The translations under genes and the position numbers were made by a program. From positions 1 through 6,069 of the forward strand of contig JALUWC010000524.1 in assembly GCA_027019885.1 (NCBI GenBank): a stretch of DNA of 6,069 nt, read 5' to 3'. The DNA is from Geoglobus sp. (lineage in GTDB: Archaea; Halobacteriota; Archaeoglobi; Archaeoglobales; Archaeoglobaceae). The notes below the pieces were generated by a model. That model made no database searches. It was not told the origin of the DNA and was given only the letters and a program-made list of their open reading frames with translations. Below are positions 1 to 4,938 of this stretch, piece by piece; position 1 is the first letter of the stretch; every line of letters begins with the position of its first letter.

Positions 1-393
1 GGCTTGTCAGCTTTCTTCGATGGAGAAGGCTCTTTCAGAAGAACCTTTGAGTTCACTGGCTACGGTTTCCTTCCTTCTCTCATCGGTTCAGCAATAACAG
101 TCCCGATGTCAGTTAATTACATAACAAATGCCGAAATCCCGAAAATTAGCATTGCTCAGATGCAGCAGAATCCGGATGTAATGAAATCGCTGATGCTGTC
201 AATTATACCAAAAGATCCGGTTTACTCGAATCTGATAATCAACTTGGCGGTGACGATCTGGAGCTTAGTAATCTGGAGCTTCGCAATTGAACATGCGAGA
301 GAAATTGAATTCAGAGAGGCTTTATTTACAGCTTTGATTCTGACTTTGCTGTTTGGAGCTTATCAGGTTTGGTCTCTGATGAGACTGGCGTGA
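1..393 (+). CDS. Yip1-domain membrane protein, C-terminal part (5' end outside window)
   Basis: The reading frame is open from base 1 to TGA at 391-393, so the gene starts upstream and 130 codons are visible. The segment around visible residues 8-30 (GEGSFRRTFEFTGYGFLPSL) has the form of the Yip1 family: a G-x-G-S-F-x-R-T amphipathic stretch leading into a G-Y-x-x-x-P membrane segment. Three hydrophobic segments can be seen, at about residues 21-37, 76-97 and 107-125. A loop of about 38 residues lies between the first two and a charged HAREIEFREA linker between the last two. Archaeal Yip1-like proteins are multi-pass membrane proteins of unknown function, and no enzymatic motif is visible. 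The first in-frame start-like codon here (TTG at 4) is internal, not the true start. The next gene is about 200 bp downstream with its own promoter, so this appears to be the last gene of its unit. Assignment to Yip1 rests on pattern recognition. Confidence 0.75.
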   Translation, partial: GLSAFFDGEGSFRRTFEFTGYGFLPSLIGSAITVPMSVNYITNAEIPKISIAQMQQNPDVMKSLMLSIIPKDPVYSNLIINLAVTIWSLVIWSFAIEHAREIEFREALFTALILTLLFGAYQVWSLMRLA

Positions 394-419
394 GGTCTTG
401 TTGATGGTGGACAGAGTTT

Positions 420-479
420 AAATTTGAATGCAATTAGATATCAAACATTACTTCAAATTTCACATCTAATGCAATTTAG
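420..479. repeat. Interleaved inverted and direct repeats in the Yip1-MBL spacer
   Basis: AAATTTGAA at 420-428 is the exact reverse complement of TTCAAATTT at 452-460 (9 bp, 23-nt loop). ATTAGAT at 433-439 is the exact reverse complement of ATCTAAT at 464-470 (7 bp). The second left arm lies inside the loop of the first stem and its right arm lies outside, which is the order of an H-type pseudoknot if transcribed. In addition AATGCAATTAG (427-437) recurs directly as AATGCAATTTAG (468-479). The block is very AT-rich, so some matches may be chance. It could be an operator, a structured RNA or nothing. Confidence 0.45.
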
Positions 480-532
480 TTAGAGAGTGGATTAAACAGG
501 GTTTTCGCAGTTCTTCTTACCGATGGTGTTTG

Positions 533-551
533 GATGCGGGTTGCATCTTTT
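533..551 (+). terminator. Short hairpin followed by TTTT
   Basis: GATGC (533-537) and GCATC (543-547) can pair around the loop GGGTT, and TTTT follows at 548-551. This resembles a weak intrinsic terminator for a transcript from the left. The stem is only 5 bp and archaeal termination depends mainly on T-runs, so the call is tentative. It sits 140 bp after the Yip1 stop codon, so it would fit a separate RNA from the spacer as well as Yip1 read-through. Confidence 0.3.
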
Positions 552-566
552 CAAACAATCACAAAC

Positions 567-575
567 CTTATTTTA
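567..575 (+). promoter_or_regulatory. TATA box for the MBL hydrolase gene
   Basis: CTTATTTTA is centred about 25 nt before the ATG at 596. At that spacing an archaeal transcript would start at or next to the ATG, i.e. leaderless. No Shine-Dalgarno sequence precedes the ATG, which agrees with this. Confidence 0.45.
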
Positions 576-595
576 CCACTCTTTGATATGAGAGC

Positions 596-1492
596 ATGAG
601 CATTTACAGGTATTCTGACAGCCTCTATTTAATAGCTCTCCCGCAGAAAATCCCGGGATTCAGGAATTTTATAAGTTCGTGGGTCTATTTTGGAAAAAAG
701 ACTTTTCTTGTCGATCCCGGGCCCAAAAGCAGTGTAAAAGCTCTCATTGAATCTCTCGGAGAGATAGGAGCTGACAGAATTGATTACATTCTCCTGACAC
801 ACATCCATATAGACCATGCAGGTGGTACAGGTGAATTGCTTAAGCATTACAATGATGCAAGGGTTGTGGTTAATGACAGAGGGGTTGAGCATCTCATAAA
901 CCCAGAAAGACTCTGGAAGGGTAGTTTGAAGGTTCTTGGAGAGATGGCAAGGAGTTACGGAGAGATCGTTCCTGTTGATGCATCGAAATTTGCTGAAAAT
1001 GCAGAAGGTGTCGAGATCATCTACACGCCCGGACATGCGGTCCATCATCAGAGCTACGTGATTGATGAGTATGTTTTTGTGGGGGAGGCTCTCGGAGTTT
1101 ACCATGAATTTGATGGTCAGATTTACCACAGACCCGCAACACCTCCGAAATTTGTTTACGAGATTGCAGATAGATCAATACAGAAGCTCAAAGCCTATCA
1201 GGACAGAAACATATGCTTCGGACACTTTGGAATGAGCAGAAATGGTGAAAAGACAATCTCAGGATATGAAAAACAGCTGAAAGCATGGGTTCAGGCTGTA
1301 GAGGATGCGGTTAATGAACTGGGAGAGGATTTTGAGTCAGTGCTTGAAGCAGTTAGAAAAAGGCTCATGAAGACTGACGACAGCTTTTCTCTTTTCAGAA
1401 AATTTGATGATGAAATCAGAAAAAGAGAAGAGTACTTCTTCAGAAATGCCATACTTGGAATGTACCAGTATGTGATTGAAAAAAGAGTTTGA
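596..1492 (+). CDS. Metallo-beta-lactamase-fold hydrolase, 298 aa
   Basis: This is a probable Zn-dependent hydrolase of unknown substrate, cytosolic since no signal peptide or membrane segment is visible. The N-terminal core shows the strand and turn FLVDPGP (37-43). The metal motif H-x-H-x-D-H-A-G-G follows (THIHIDHAGG, with H69, H71, D73 and H74), then a third ligand in TPGHAVHH (H147) and the last in CFGHFG (H210). These are the glyoxalase II-type binuclear site ligands in the right order. The bridging acidic residue, usually Asp in G-D-A, appears to be Glu here (FVGEALG, E164). The C-terminal 80 residues are helical and charged, as in the ST1585-like archaeal MBL proteins, to which this compares best in length and layout. 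It could instead be a lactonase or thioesterase, since substrate cannot be read from sequence. The ATG at 596 is chosen for its TATA spacing. The TGA stop directly abuts the convergent L40e stop. A long minus-strand frame inside this gene is a shadow. Confidence 0.9.
   Translation: MSIYRYSDSLYLIALPQKIPGFRNFISSWVYFGKKTFLVDPGPKSSVKALIESLGEIGADRIDYILLTHIHIDHAGGTGELLKHYNDARVVVNDRGVEHLINPERLWKGSLKVLGEMARSYGEIVPVDASKFAENAEGVEIIYTPGHAVHHQSYVIDEYVFVGEALGVYHEFDGQIYHRPATPPKFVYEIADRSIQKLKAYQDRNICFGHFGMSRNGEKTISGYEKQLKAWVQAVEDAVNELGEDFESVLEAVRKRLMKTDDSFSLFRKFDDEIRKREEYFFRNAILGMYQYVIEKRV
1479..1484 (-). terminator. Poly-T tract just past L40e on the minus strand
   Basis: Six A residues on the plus strand read as TTTTTT on the minus strand, starting 9 nt beyond the L40e stop. 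Archaeal RNA polymerase commonly terminates at such U-tracts. The tract lies inside the last codons of the convergent MBL gene, so any termination of L40e must happen within its neighbour. Confidence 0.35.
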
Positions 1493-1642
1493 TCACTTAC
1501 CCCTTCTCTCCTTTGATTTGGGCCTGAGACCCTTATATCCGCATTTCCTGCAGACCTTTGCCTTGATCGGATTTCTTGCGTTGCACCTCATGCATATTTT
1601 GACGTTGAAGAGTCTCTTCTCTGCTTCGGGAAATCTTGCCAT
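1493..1642 (-). CDS. rpl40e: 50S ribosomal protein L40e, 49 aa
   Basis: Reading the minus strand from ATG at 1642 gives a 49-residue basic protein that begins [20 protein letters not shown] and ends in PKSKERRGK, with TGA at 1495-1493. It has the L40e treble-clef zinc finger with Cys17, Cys20, Cys31 and Cys34 (C-x2-C-x10-C-x2-C). It also has the conserved stretch [20 protein letters not shown]. Length matches archaeal L40e, which is about 50 residues and is the counterpart of the eukaryotic ribosomal protein that is fused to ubiquitin. It is a structural component of the large ribosomal subunit. The ATG at 1642 lies 27 nt from a TATA box and has no Shine-Dalgarno sequence, so a leaderless mRNA is likely. 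The gene converges on the MBL hydrolase with stop codons touching. It is easily missed by length cut-offs; the plus-strand frame across it is a shadow. Confidence 0.95.
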   Translation of the reverse strand: MARFPEAEKRLFNVKICMRCNARNPIKAKVCRKCGYKGLRPKSKERRGK

Positions 1643-1664
1643 GGGTCATGCAAAATGAGGAATG

Positions 1665-1673
1665 TATTTAATA
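1665..1673 (-). promoter_or_regulatory. TATA box for L40e
   Basis: The minus strand reads TATTAAATA here, centred 27 nt upstream of the L40e ATG at 1642. This spacing predicts transcription starting at the start codon. Confidence 0.6.
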
Positions 1674-1927
1674 CTTGCGATCAATCATTCCATCGGTATT
1701 AGCCTGAGACTCTCAACTCATTCAGTGATCTGCCAGCTCTTCTTTTCTACTTTAAATCCAATGGTTTTATTCCCGATGTATGAGTTCCAGTTATGCTTAG
1801 CCCCCATGAAATTGTGTAAACGAAGAAGAGGTGTAATGCCTGAAAACCTGAATCGAATTAGAACAGGAACGAGAAACAGAATCGGCATGGTGACGGTAAT
1901 GTTTCTGCTCACCCCACCACGTTTAAC

Positions 1928-1935
1928 ATTTATAT
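1928..1935 (+). promoter_or_regulatory. TATA box for the CAP-domain gene
   Basis: ATTTATAT is a near-consensus archaeal TATA box and predicts a transcript start near 1957. That gives a leader of about 105 nt to the ATG at 2063, or about 25 nt to the TTG at 1982. Read the other way it is ATATAAAT, which could also serve a minus-strand transcript. Confidence 0.45.
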
Positions 1936-2052
1936 CCTGTCAATATGCAGCAATTTTGTATTCAACAGCAGGAGCGGTGATTTGCAAAAAATCAAATATA
2001 CTCTGGTTTTATGCACAAAACAGTTGGTGAGGATACCTTCAACCTCTACCGC

Positions 2053-2057
2053 AGGTG
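2053..2057 (+). promoter_or_regulatory. Shine-Dalgarno site that decides the CAP-gene start
   Basis: AGGTG matches the archaeal anti-SD complement (AGGAGGTGAT) and ends 5 nt before ATG 2063. The alternative TTG at 1982 has a GGTGAT directly against it (1976-1981), too close to act normally. Confidence 0.55.
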
Positions 2058-2062
2058 CTGGT

Positions 2063-2914
2063 ATGAAAATCTGTTTCAAAGTTCGAGAGAGCGGAAAACC
2101 ACTAAAAGGATACATACTTGCCGGAAACAGAAAAATAGAGGTAGATGGGTGTGTCGATGTTGATACAAACCTCTTGAGCAGAGGATTCATATTTCAGGGA
2201 AAATACATGGAAAAGGAGTTCGAATACAGATTTGAAGAGCCCTTCTCTGAAGTTCTGCTTTCAGAAAGAGAACTGCTTTACGATGCAAGAAGTTTGGATC
2301 TCAGAATGGTTGAGATGCTTGTTTTCAGCAGAATCAATAGCTTCAGATCCCAGAATGGACTTGAAAGCCTTTCATGGAGCGAAAAATTGGCGAAAGCTGC
2401 AAGGTTCAAAAGCAGGGTGATCTCGAAAGATTTCAAGCATGATGCGATGGGTATGAACTCTTTTAGATTACTGAGAGAAAGGGGAATCTACTTCATATCA
2501 GTTGGAGAGAACATATACAGGATAACCGGCCTGAAATCCACGATCACGGAAGAGAAAATAGCAGAGAGATGTGTGAAGGGATGGAAAACAAGCAAGGGTC
2601 ACAGAAAAGTTATGCTATCTGATTTCACCCATTGCGGGATTGGTGTCTACGCAGAGAACAAGAGTGTGTTCATAACGCTGATCGCAACTCTCAACAGATT
2701 TGTGATCGAATCAGAATTCACAAAAAATCAGACTTTGCTGTTACAGCCTGTTGATGACGAGTTCAATGGAAGTGTCAAAATCTCAATCAAAACTTATCCA
2801 AATGGGTGTTTTTCCCTGAGCTACCCCGAAAATGCAGGAAAGGATGATTTTATTGAGGTCAAAGTTCTCAGTAGCTGTCAAGGAAGAATAGTTGTTGAAT
2901 ACGAGAGTGTGTAA
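2063..2914 (+). CDS. CAP/SCP-domain protein, 283 aa, no visible signal peptide
   Basis: The central part, about residues 80-212, is a CAP (SCP/PR-1-like) domain. It has an opening helix MLVFSRINSFRSQNGL (85-100), then SWSEKLAKAARF, His126 in FKHD and the GENIY motif with E149 (148-152). W174 is followed by S-x-G-H-R with H180, then FTHCGIGVY (188-196) and a final strand VFITLIA. These are the cavity residues and signature of the family. Residues 1-75 and 222-283 look like separate beta-rich segments of unknown type. CAP proteins are usually secreted, yet no signal peptide is seen here. The ATG at 2063 is chosen because AGGTG sits 5 nt before it. An in-frame TTG at 1982 would add 27 residues that also contain no clear signal sequence. 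Function is unknown; protease or lipid-binding roles known for other CAP proteins cannot be assigned. It has its own promoter and a separate downstream gene. Confidence 0.85.
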   Translation: MKICFKVRESGKPLKGYILAGNRKIEVDGCVDVDTNLLSRGFIFQGKYMEKEFEYRFEEPFSEVLLSERELLYDARSLDLRMVEMLVFSRINSFRSQNGLESLSWSEKLAKAARFKSRVISKDFKHDAMGMNSFRLLRERGIYFISVGENIYRITGLKSTITEEKIAERCVKGWKTSKGHRKVMLSDFTHCGIGVYAENKSVFITLIATLNRFVIESEFTKNQTLLLQPVDDEFNGSVKISIKTYPNGCFSLSYPENAGKDDFIEVKVLSSCQGRIVVEYESV

Positions 2915-2984
2915 AGACGTGACTGACTGTTACCAGACGACCGGATAACACCAAATACAAAAAAGAATTCTTAAAAAGAGTAGG

Positions 2985-3004
2985 ATTCTTCAATTTCCAA
3001 GAAT
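2985..3004. repeat. Small inverted repeat upstream of the methyltransferase gene
   Basis: ATTCTT (2985-2990) and AAGAAT (2999-3004) can pair around an 8-nt loop. A further perfect palindrome AAGAATTCTT lies at 2963-2972, so the same AAGAAT unit appears three times in about 40 bp. It could mark an operator just upstream of the TATA box at 3013, but it is AT-rich and short. Confidence 0.3.
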
Positions 3005-3012
3005 GGATAGGG

Positions 3013-3019
3013 TTATATC
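3013..3019 (+). promoter_or_regulatory. TATA box for the methyltransferase gene
   Basis: TTATATC is centred about 29 nt before the ATG at 3045, predicting a leader of only a few nucleotides. No Shine-Dalgarno sequence is present before the ATG. Confidence 0.5.
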
Positions 3020-3044
3020 ACATACCGATCATAATTTTTGAGCG

Positions 3045-3617
3045 ATGGGCATTCTCGAAAAATTCGAACGGTTTGAAGGAGAGGGCGCCAAGAGATATGA
3101 AAAGGCTGTCAGCAGGCTTTCACCCATTCTCTATCATCATGCCATTCATGATCTGAGAAAGCTCGGAATGAAAGGCAGATACCTTGAGGCTGGATGCGGA
3201 CCGGGAATTCTGGCCGTGAAGGTTGCAAGGGAGCTTGGAGTTGAGATCGTTGCTTTTGACCTATCTGAGAGTATGATAGAGATTGCAAAAAAGCAAGCAG
3301 AAAGGGAGAGAATCAGTATCGACTTCAGAGTTGGAGATGCAGAAAATGATTACTTCGGAGAATATGATGTTGTTTATTCAACATTCTCCCTTCACCACTG
3401 GAGTAACCCTGAAAGGGGTTTGAAAAATCTGTGGAAAATGGTCAAACGAGGGGGGATACTTTATATTCTGGATGCAAGAAGGAGCAGATTTTTCGGTCAT
3501 GGACTGAGGTTTGAAGATTTTAAACAGCTTTTTGAGAGCCTCACCAATACGGAGAAAGTTGAGATTAAGAAGAGATTTCCGTTAATGGTTTCTGCGATTG
3601 CTGTAAAAGGAATATAA
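3045..3617 (+). CDS. Class I SAM-dependent methyltransferase, 190 aa
   Basis: It transfers a methyl group from S-adenosylmethionine to an unidentified acceptor. Motif I is YLEAGCGPGIL (46-56), the glycine-rich SAM-binding loop. The acidic residue closing strand beta-2 is in VAFDLSESM (69-77; D72) and binds the ribose. FRVGDAEND (94-102) precedes strand beta-4, DVVYSTFSLHHWSNPE (108-123). The post-loop strand is VKRGGILYILDA (133-144). The layout is that of the small UbiE/Methyltransf_11 group. The N-terminal 40 residues form a helical lid containing a basic GAKRYEKAVSRL segment. The protein is short, lacks a clear substrate domain and shows no signal or membrane segment, so it is probably cytosolic. 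It has its own promoter and sits 130 bp after the CAP gene, so no operon partner indicates the substrate. The start is supported by the TATA spacing. Confidence 0.9.
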   Translation: MGILEKFERFEGEGAKRYEKAVSRLSPILYHHAIHDLRKLGMKGRYLEAGCGPGILAVKVARELGVEIVAFDLSESMIEIAKKQAERERISIDFRVGDAENDYFGEYDVVYSTFSLHHWSNPERGLKNLWKMVKRGGILYILDARRSRFFGHGLRFEDFKQLFESLTNTEKVEIKKRFPLMVSAIAVKGI

Positions 3618-3653
3618 CTCATTACACTGCAAACGTTAACAATATATTCTACC

Positions 3654-3666
3654 GAGAATTGTTCTC
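3654..3666. repeat. 13-bp palindrome upstream of the L10e promoter
   Basis: GAGAA (3654-3658) and TTCTC (3662-3666) flank TTG. It is followed by ATTT and lies 22 nt before the L10e TATA box. It may be a weak terminator for the methyltransferase transcript or an operator. The arms are the same GAGAA/TTCTC as in the ribK palindromes, though with a spacer of 3 and not 2. Confidence 0.35.
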
Positions 3667-3687
3667 ATTTGGGCATTCAGGTTAAAA

Positions 3688-3696
3688 CTTAAATAC
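3688..3696 (+). promoter_or_regulatory. TATA box for ribosomal protein L10e
   Basis: CTTAAATAC is centred 27 nt before ATG 3719, giving a leaderless transcript. The stretch between is pyrimidine-rich and no Shine-Dalgarno sequence occurs. Confidence 0.6.
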
Positions 3697-3718
3697 TCTA
3701 ACCCTCTCCCTGAAAACT

Positions 3719-4243
3719 ATGGCAAGAAGACCGGCAAAGATGTGGAGAAGACTCGAAAGACCATACACAAGGAGGGAATACATTGACGGTGCTCCGGGAA
3801 TAAGATTGAGGCAGTTTGAAATGGGAAACAAAAGGGCTGAGTTTCCCGTCATGCTCACCCTCGTTGCTAAGGAAGCGGTTCAGGTAAGAGATACTGCCTT
3901 AGAGGCTGCAAGAATAGCCGCAAACAAGTACATCGCCAGAAGGGCTGGATCGAGTAATTACTTCCTTAAGGTCAGGATCTATCCTCACCATATACTAAGA
4001 GAGCACAGAATGGCCACTGGAGCCGGAGCTGACAGAATTTCTCAGGGTATGAGAAAAGCTTTCGGCAAACCCGTAGGACTTGCTGCAAGAGTTAAGCCGG
4101 GAACAAAAATCATAAGCATCTGGACGAAACCCGAGCACTTTGAGGTTGCAAAAGATGCATTGAAGAGAGCGGGGCAAAAAATGCCGACTCCTGTGAGCAT
4201 AGTTGTTGAAAGGGGGAGGGAACTCCTGAAAGGAAAGGTCTAA
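3719..4243 (+). CDS. rpl10e: 50S ribosomal protein L10e (uL16 family), 174 aa
   Basis: This is the archaeal/eukaryotic counterpart of bacterial L16, a large-subunit protein near the peptidyl-transferase and A-site region. The whole length matches the family. The N-terminus is MARRPAKMWRR, then PYTRREYIDGAPG (15-27) and FEMGNK (33-38). The most conserved block is YFLKVRIYPHHILREHRMATGAGADRISQGMRKAFGKPVGLAARV, at about 81-125. The C-terminal SIWTKPEHFEVAKDALKRAGQKMP is also as expected. Its length of 174 residues is typical of archaeal L10e. It is highly basic. The ATG at 3719 is fixed by the conserved N-terminus and the TATA spacing. It appears monocistronic: upstream is an unrelated methyltransferase, and downstream its TAA overlaps the stop codon of convergent ribB. 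Confidence 0.97.
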   Translation: MARRPAKMWRRLERPYTRREYIDGAPGIRLRQFEMGNKRAEFPVMLTLVAKEAVQVRDTALEAARIAANKYIARRAGSSNYFLKVRIYPHHILREHRMATGAGADRISQGMRKAFGKPVGLAARVKPGTKIISIWTKPEHFEVAKDALKRAGQKMPTPVSIVVERGRELLKGKV

Positions 4244-4938
4244 ATTTTCACCTTTATCAGTCCAGATTCTTTGTAGGCTTTTACAACCTCCTCCCCTGTA
4301 ACAAATGGAATATCTCTCTCTTTTGCGAATTCTAATGCCTTTTCCTTGCTTAAAGCTTTTCCCGTTTTTTCATCAAGCATCTCACATATCGCAACAGCAG
4401 GGGTTATCTCTGCAAGCTCTGCTAAAGCCATGCTCAGCTCGGTCTGACCAACCCTTTCATATACGAGATTTGCAGAGGCTTTCAGAACTGCCACATGTCC
4501 CGGGCTCCTGAACTCAGCTCCAAAATCGAATTCCTCTCCATTCAGAACACTGCTAACAGCTCTACCCAGATTCCTGATCGTGAGACTCCTGTCAATGTCG
4601 GTTATGCCCGTAAATGTATCTCTGTGATTGACCCAGAGACTGAAAGAGGAGCGGGAGTCGTATTTAATGTCGTAATGAGACAGATCTTTGAGTAATGGAA
4701 ACCTGATAGAGGAGTGCTCCAGAATTTCGTGCATGAATGGCAAACCGAAAAACTCGGCCACCTCAAAAGGAATTGATACACATATCAAACCACCGCCGTC
4801 TCTCCTCATGAACGCCACATCCTCAGCTTCAACTGCCAAAGCAGGGATTGCTATGTCTGTCTCCCCTTCTCTGCTCTCGAAGTCATAGAGCAGAACAGGT
4901 TTTCCCTTTCTGAATGCCCTTACTGCCTCTTCTATCAT
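4240..4938 (-). CDS. ribB: 3,4-Dihydroxy-2-butanone-4-phosphate synthase, 232 aa
   Basis: It converts ribulose 5-phosphate into 3,4-dihydroxy-2-butanone 4-phosphate plus formate, supplying the four-carbon unit of the riboflavin ring; it needs Mg2+ and acts in the cytosol. Visible family motifs are DFESREGETDIAI (19-31; R23, E24, E26, D28, the metal/substrate loop) and FMRRDGGGLICV (43-54). Then come VNHRDTFTGIT-x-x-DRSLTI (103-121), FRSPGHVAVL (143-152; H148) and GQTELSMALAELA (164-176; E167), followed by AVAICEML. These match the catalytic residues known for RibB. It is a stand-alone synthase without the GTP cyclohydrolase II domain found fused in many bacteria. Its ATG overlaps the ribK stop as ATGA, and a strong Shine-Dalgarno site lies inside ribK, so the pair is translationally coupled. 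Its TAG overlaps the L10e TAA by 2 bases. Confidence 0.95.
   Translation of the reverse strand: MIEEAVRAFRKGKPVLLYDFESREGETDIAIPALAVEAEDVAFMRRDGGGLICVSIPFEVAEFFGLPFMHEILEHSSIRFPLLKDLSHYDIKYDSRSSFSLWVNHRDTFTGITDIDRSLTIRNLGRAVSSVLNGEEFDFGAEFRSPGHVAVLKASANLVYERVGQTELSMALAELAEITPAVAICEMLDEKTGKALSKEKALEFAKERDIPFVTGEEVVKAYKESGLIKVKI

Larger units (their letters stand above)
1643..2062. other. 420-bp spacer between L40e and the CAP-domain gene; no convincing gene
   Basis: The spacer holds the L40e promoter at its left end and the CAP-gene promoter near its right end. About 245 bp between them is unexplained. Two 64-codon frames lie there on opposite strands and overlap. The plus one is ATG 1836 to TGA 2030, with GAGGTG only 2 nt before the ATG. 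The minus one is GTG 1912 to TGA 1718, with a GGTGG just upstream. Both proteins look low in information, neither matches a family I recognise, and they cannot both be real. There is also a TATA-like CTTTAAATC around 1749-1757 on the plus strand that could drive a small RNA. No tRNA, C/D-box RNA or CRISPR unit is visible. Confidence 0.5.

Noticed and set aside
394..595. CRISPR array or tRNA in the left spacer
   Set aside because: The repeats occur only twice, are 11-12 bp long and have no regular spacer, and no cloverleaf can be drawn.
629..1129. Long minus-strand open frame of 166 codons
   Set aside because: It lies entirely inside the MBL hydrolase, whose metal-binding motifs are intact; the antisense product is unlike any family I recognise and has no promoter or Shine-Dalgarno sequence.
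1476..1658. Plus-strand 60-codon frame across 1476-1658
   Set aside because: It is the antisense shadow of the L40e gene and overlaps the MBL C-terminus.
1718..1912. Minus-strand 64-codon ORF starting GTG
   Set aside because: No recognisable domain, it overlaps the other 64-codon frame, and its TATA-like element is only about 18 nt from the start. Kept only as part of the unexplained-spacer finding.
1836..2030. Plus-strand 64-codon ORF with GAGGTG before its ATG
   Set aside because: Shine-Dalgarno spacing is only 2 nt, the product looks random after its first 20 residues, it contains the CAP-gene TATA box and it runs past the in-frame TTG of the CAP gene in another frame.
1982..2062. N-terminal extension of the CAP protein from TTG 1982
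   Set aside because: The extra 27 residues show no signal peptide or domain, and the GGTGAT lies directly against the TTG; ATG 2063 has a properly spaced AGGTG.
1836..2080. Frameshifted signal peptide upstream of the CAP gene
   Set aside because: A hydrophobic stretch exists in another frame around 1920-1980, but it lacks a typical charged start and cleavage region, and no clear slip site links the frames.
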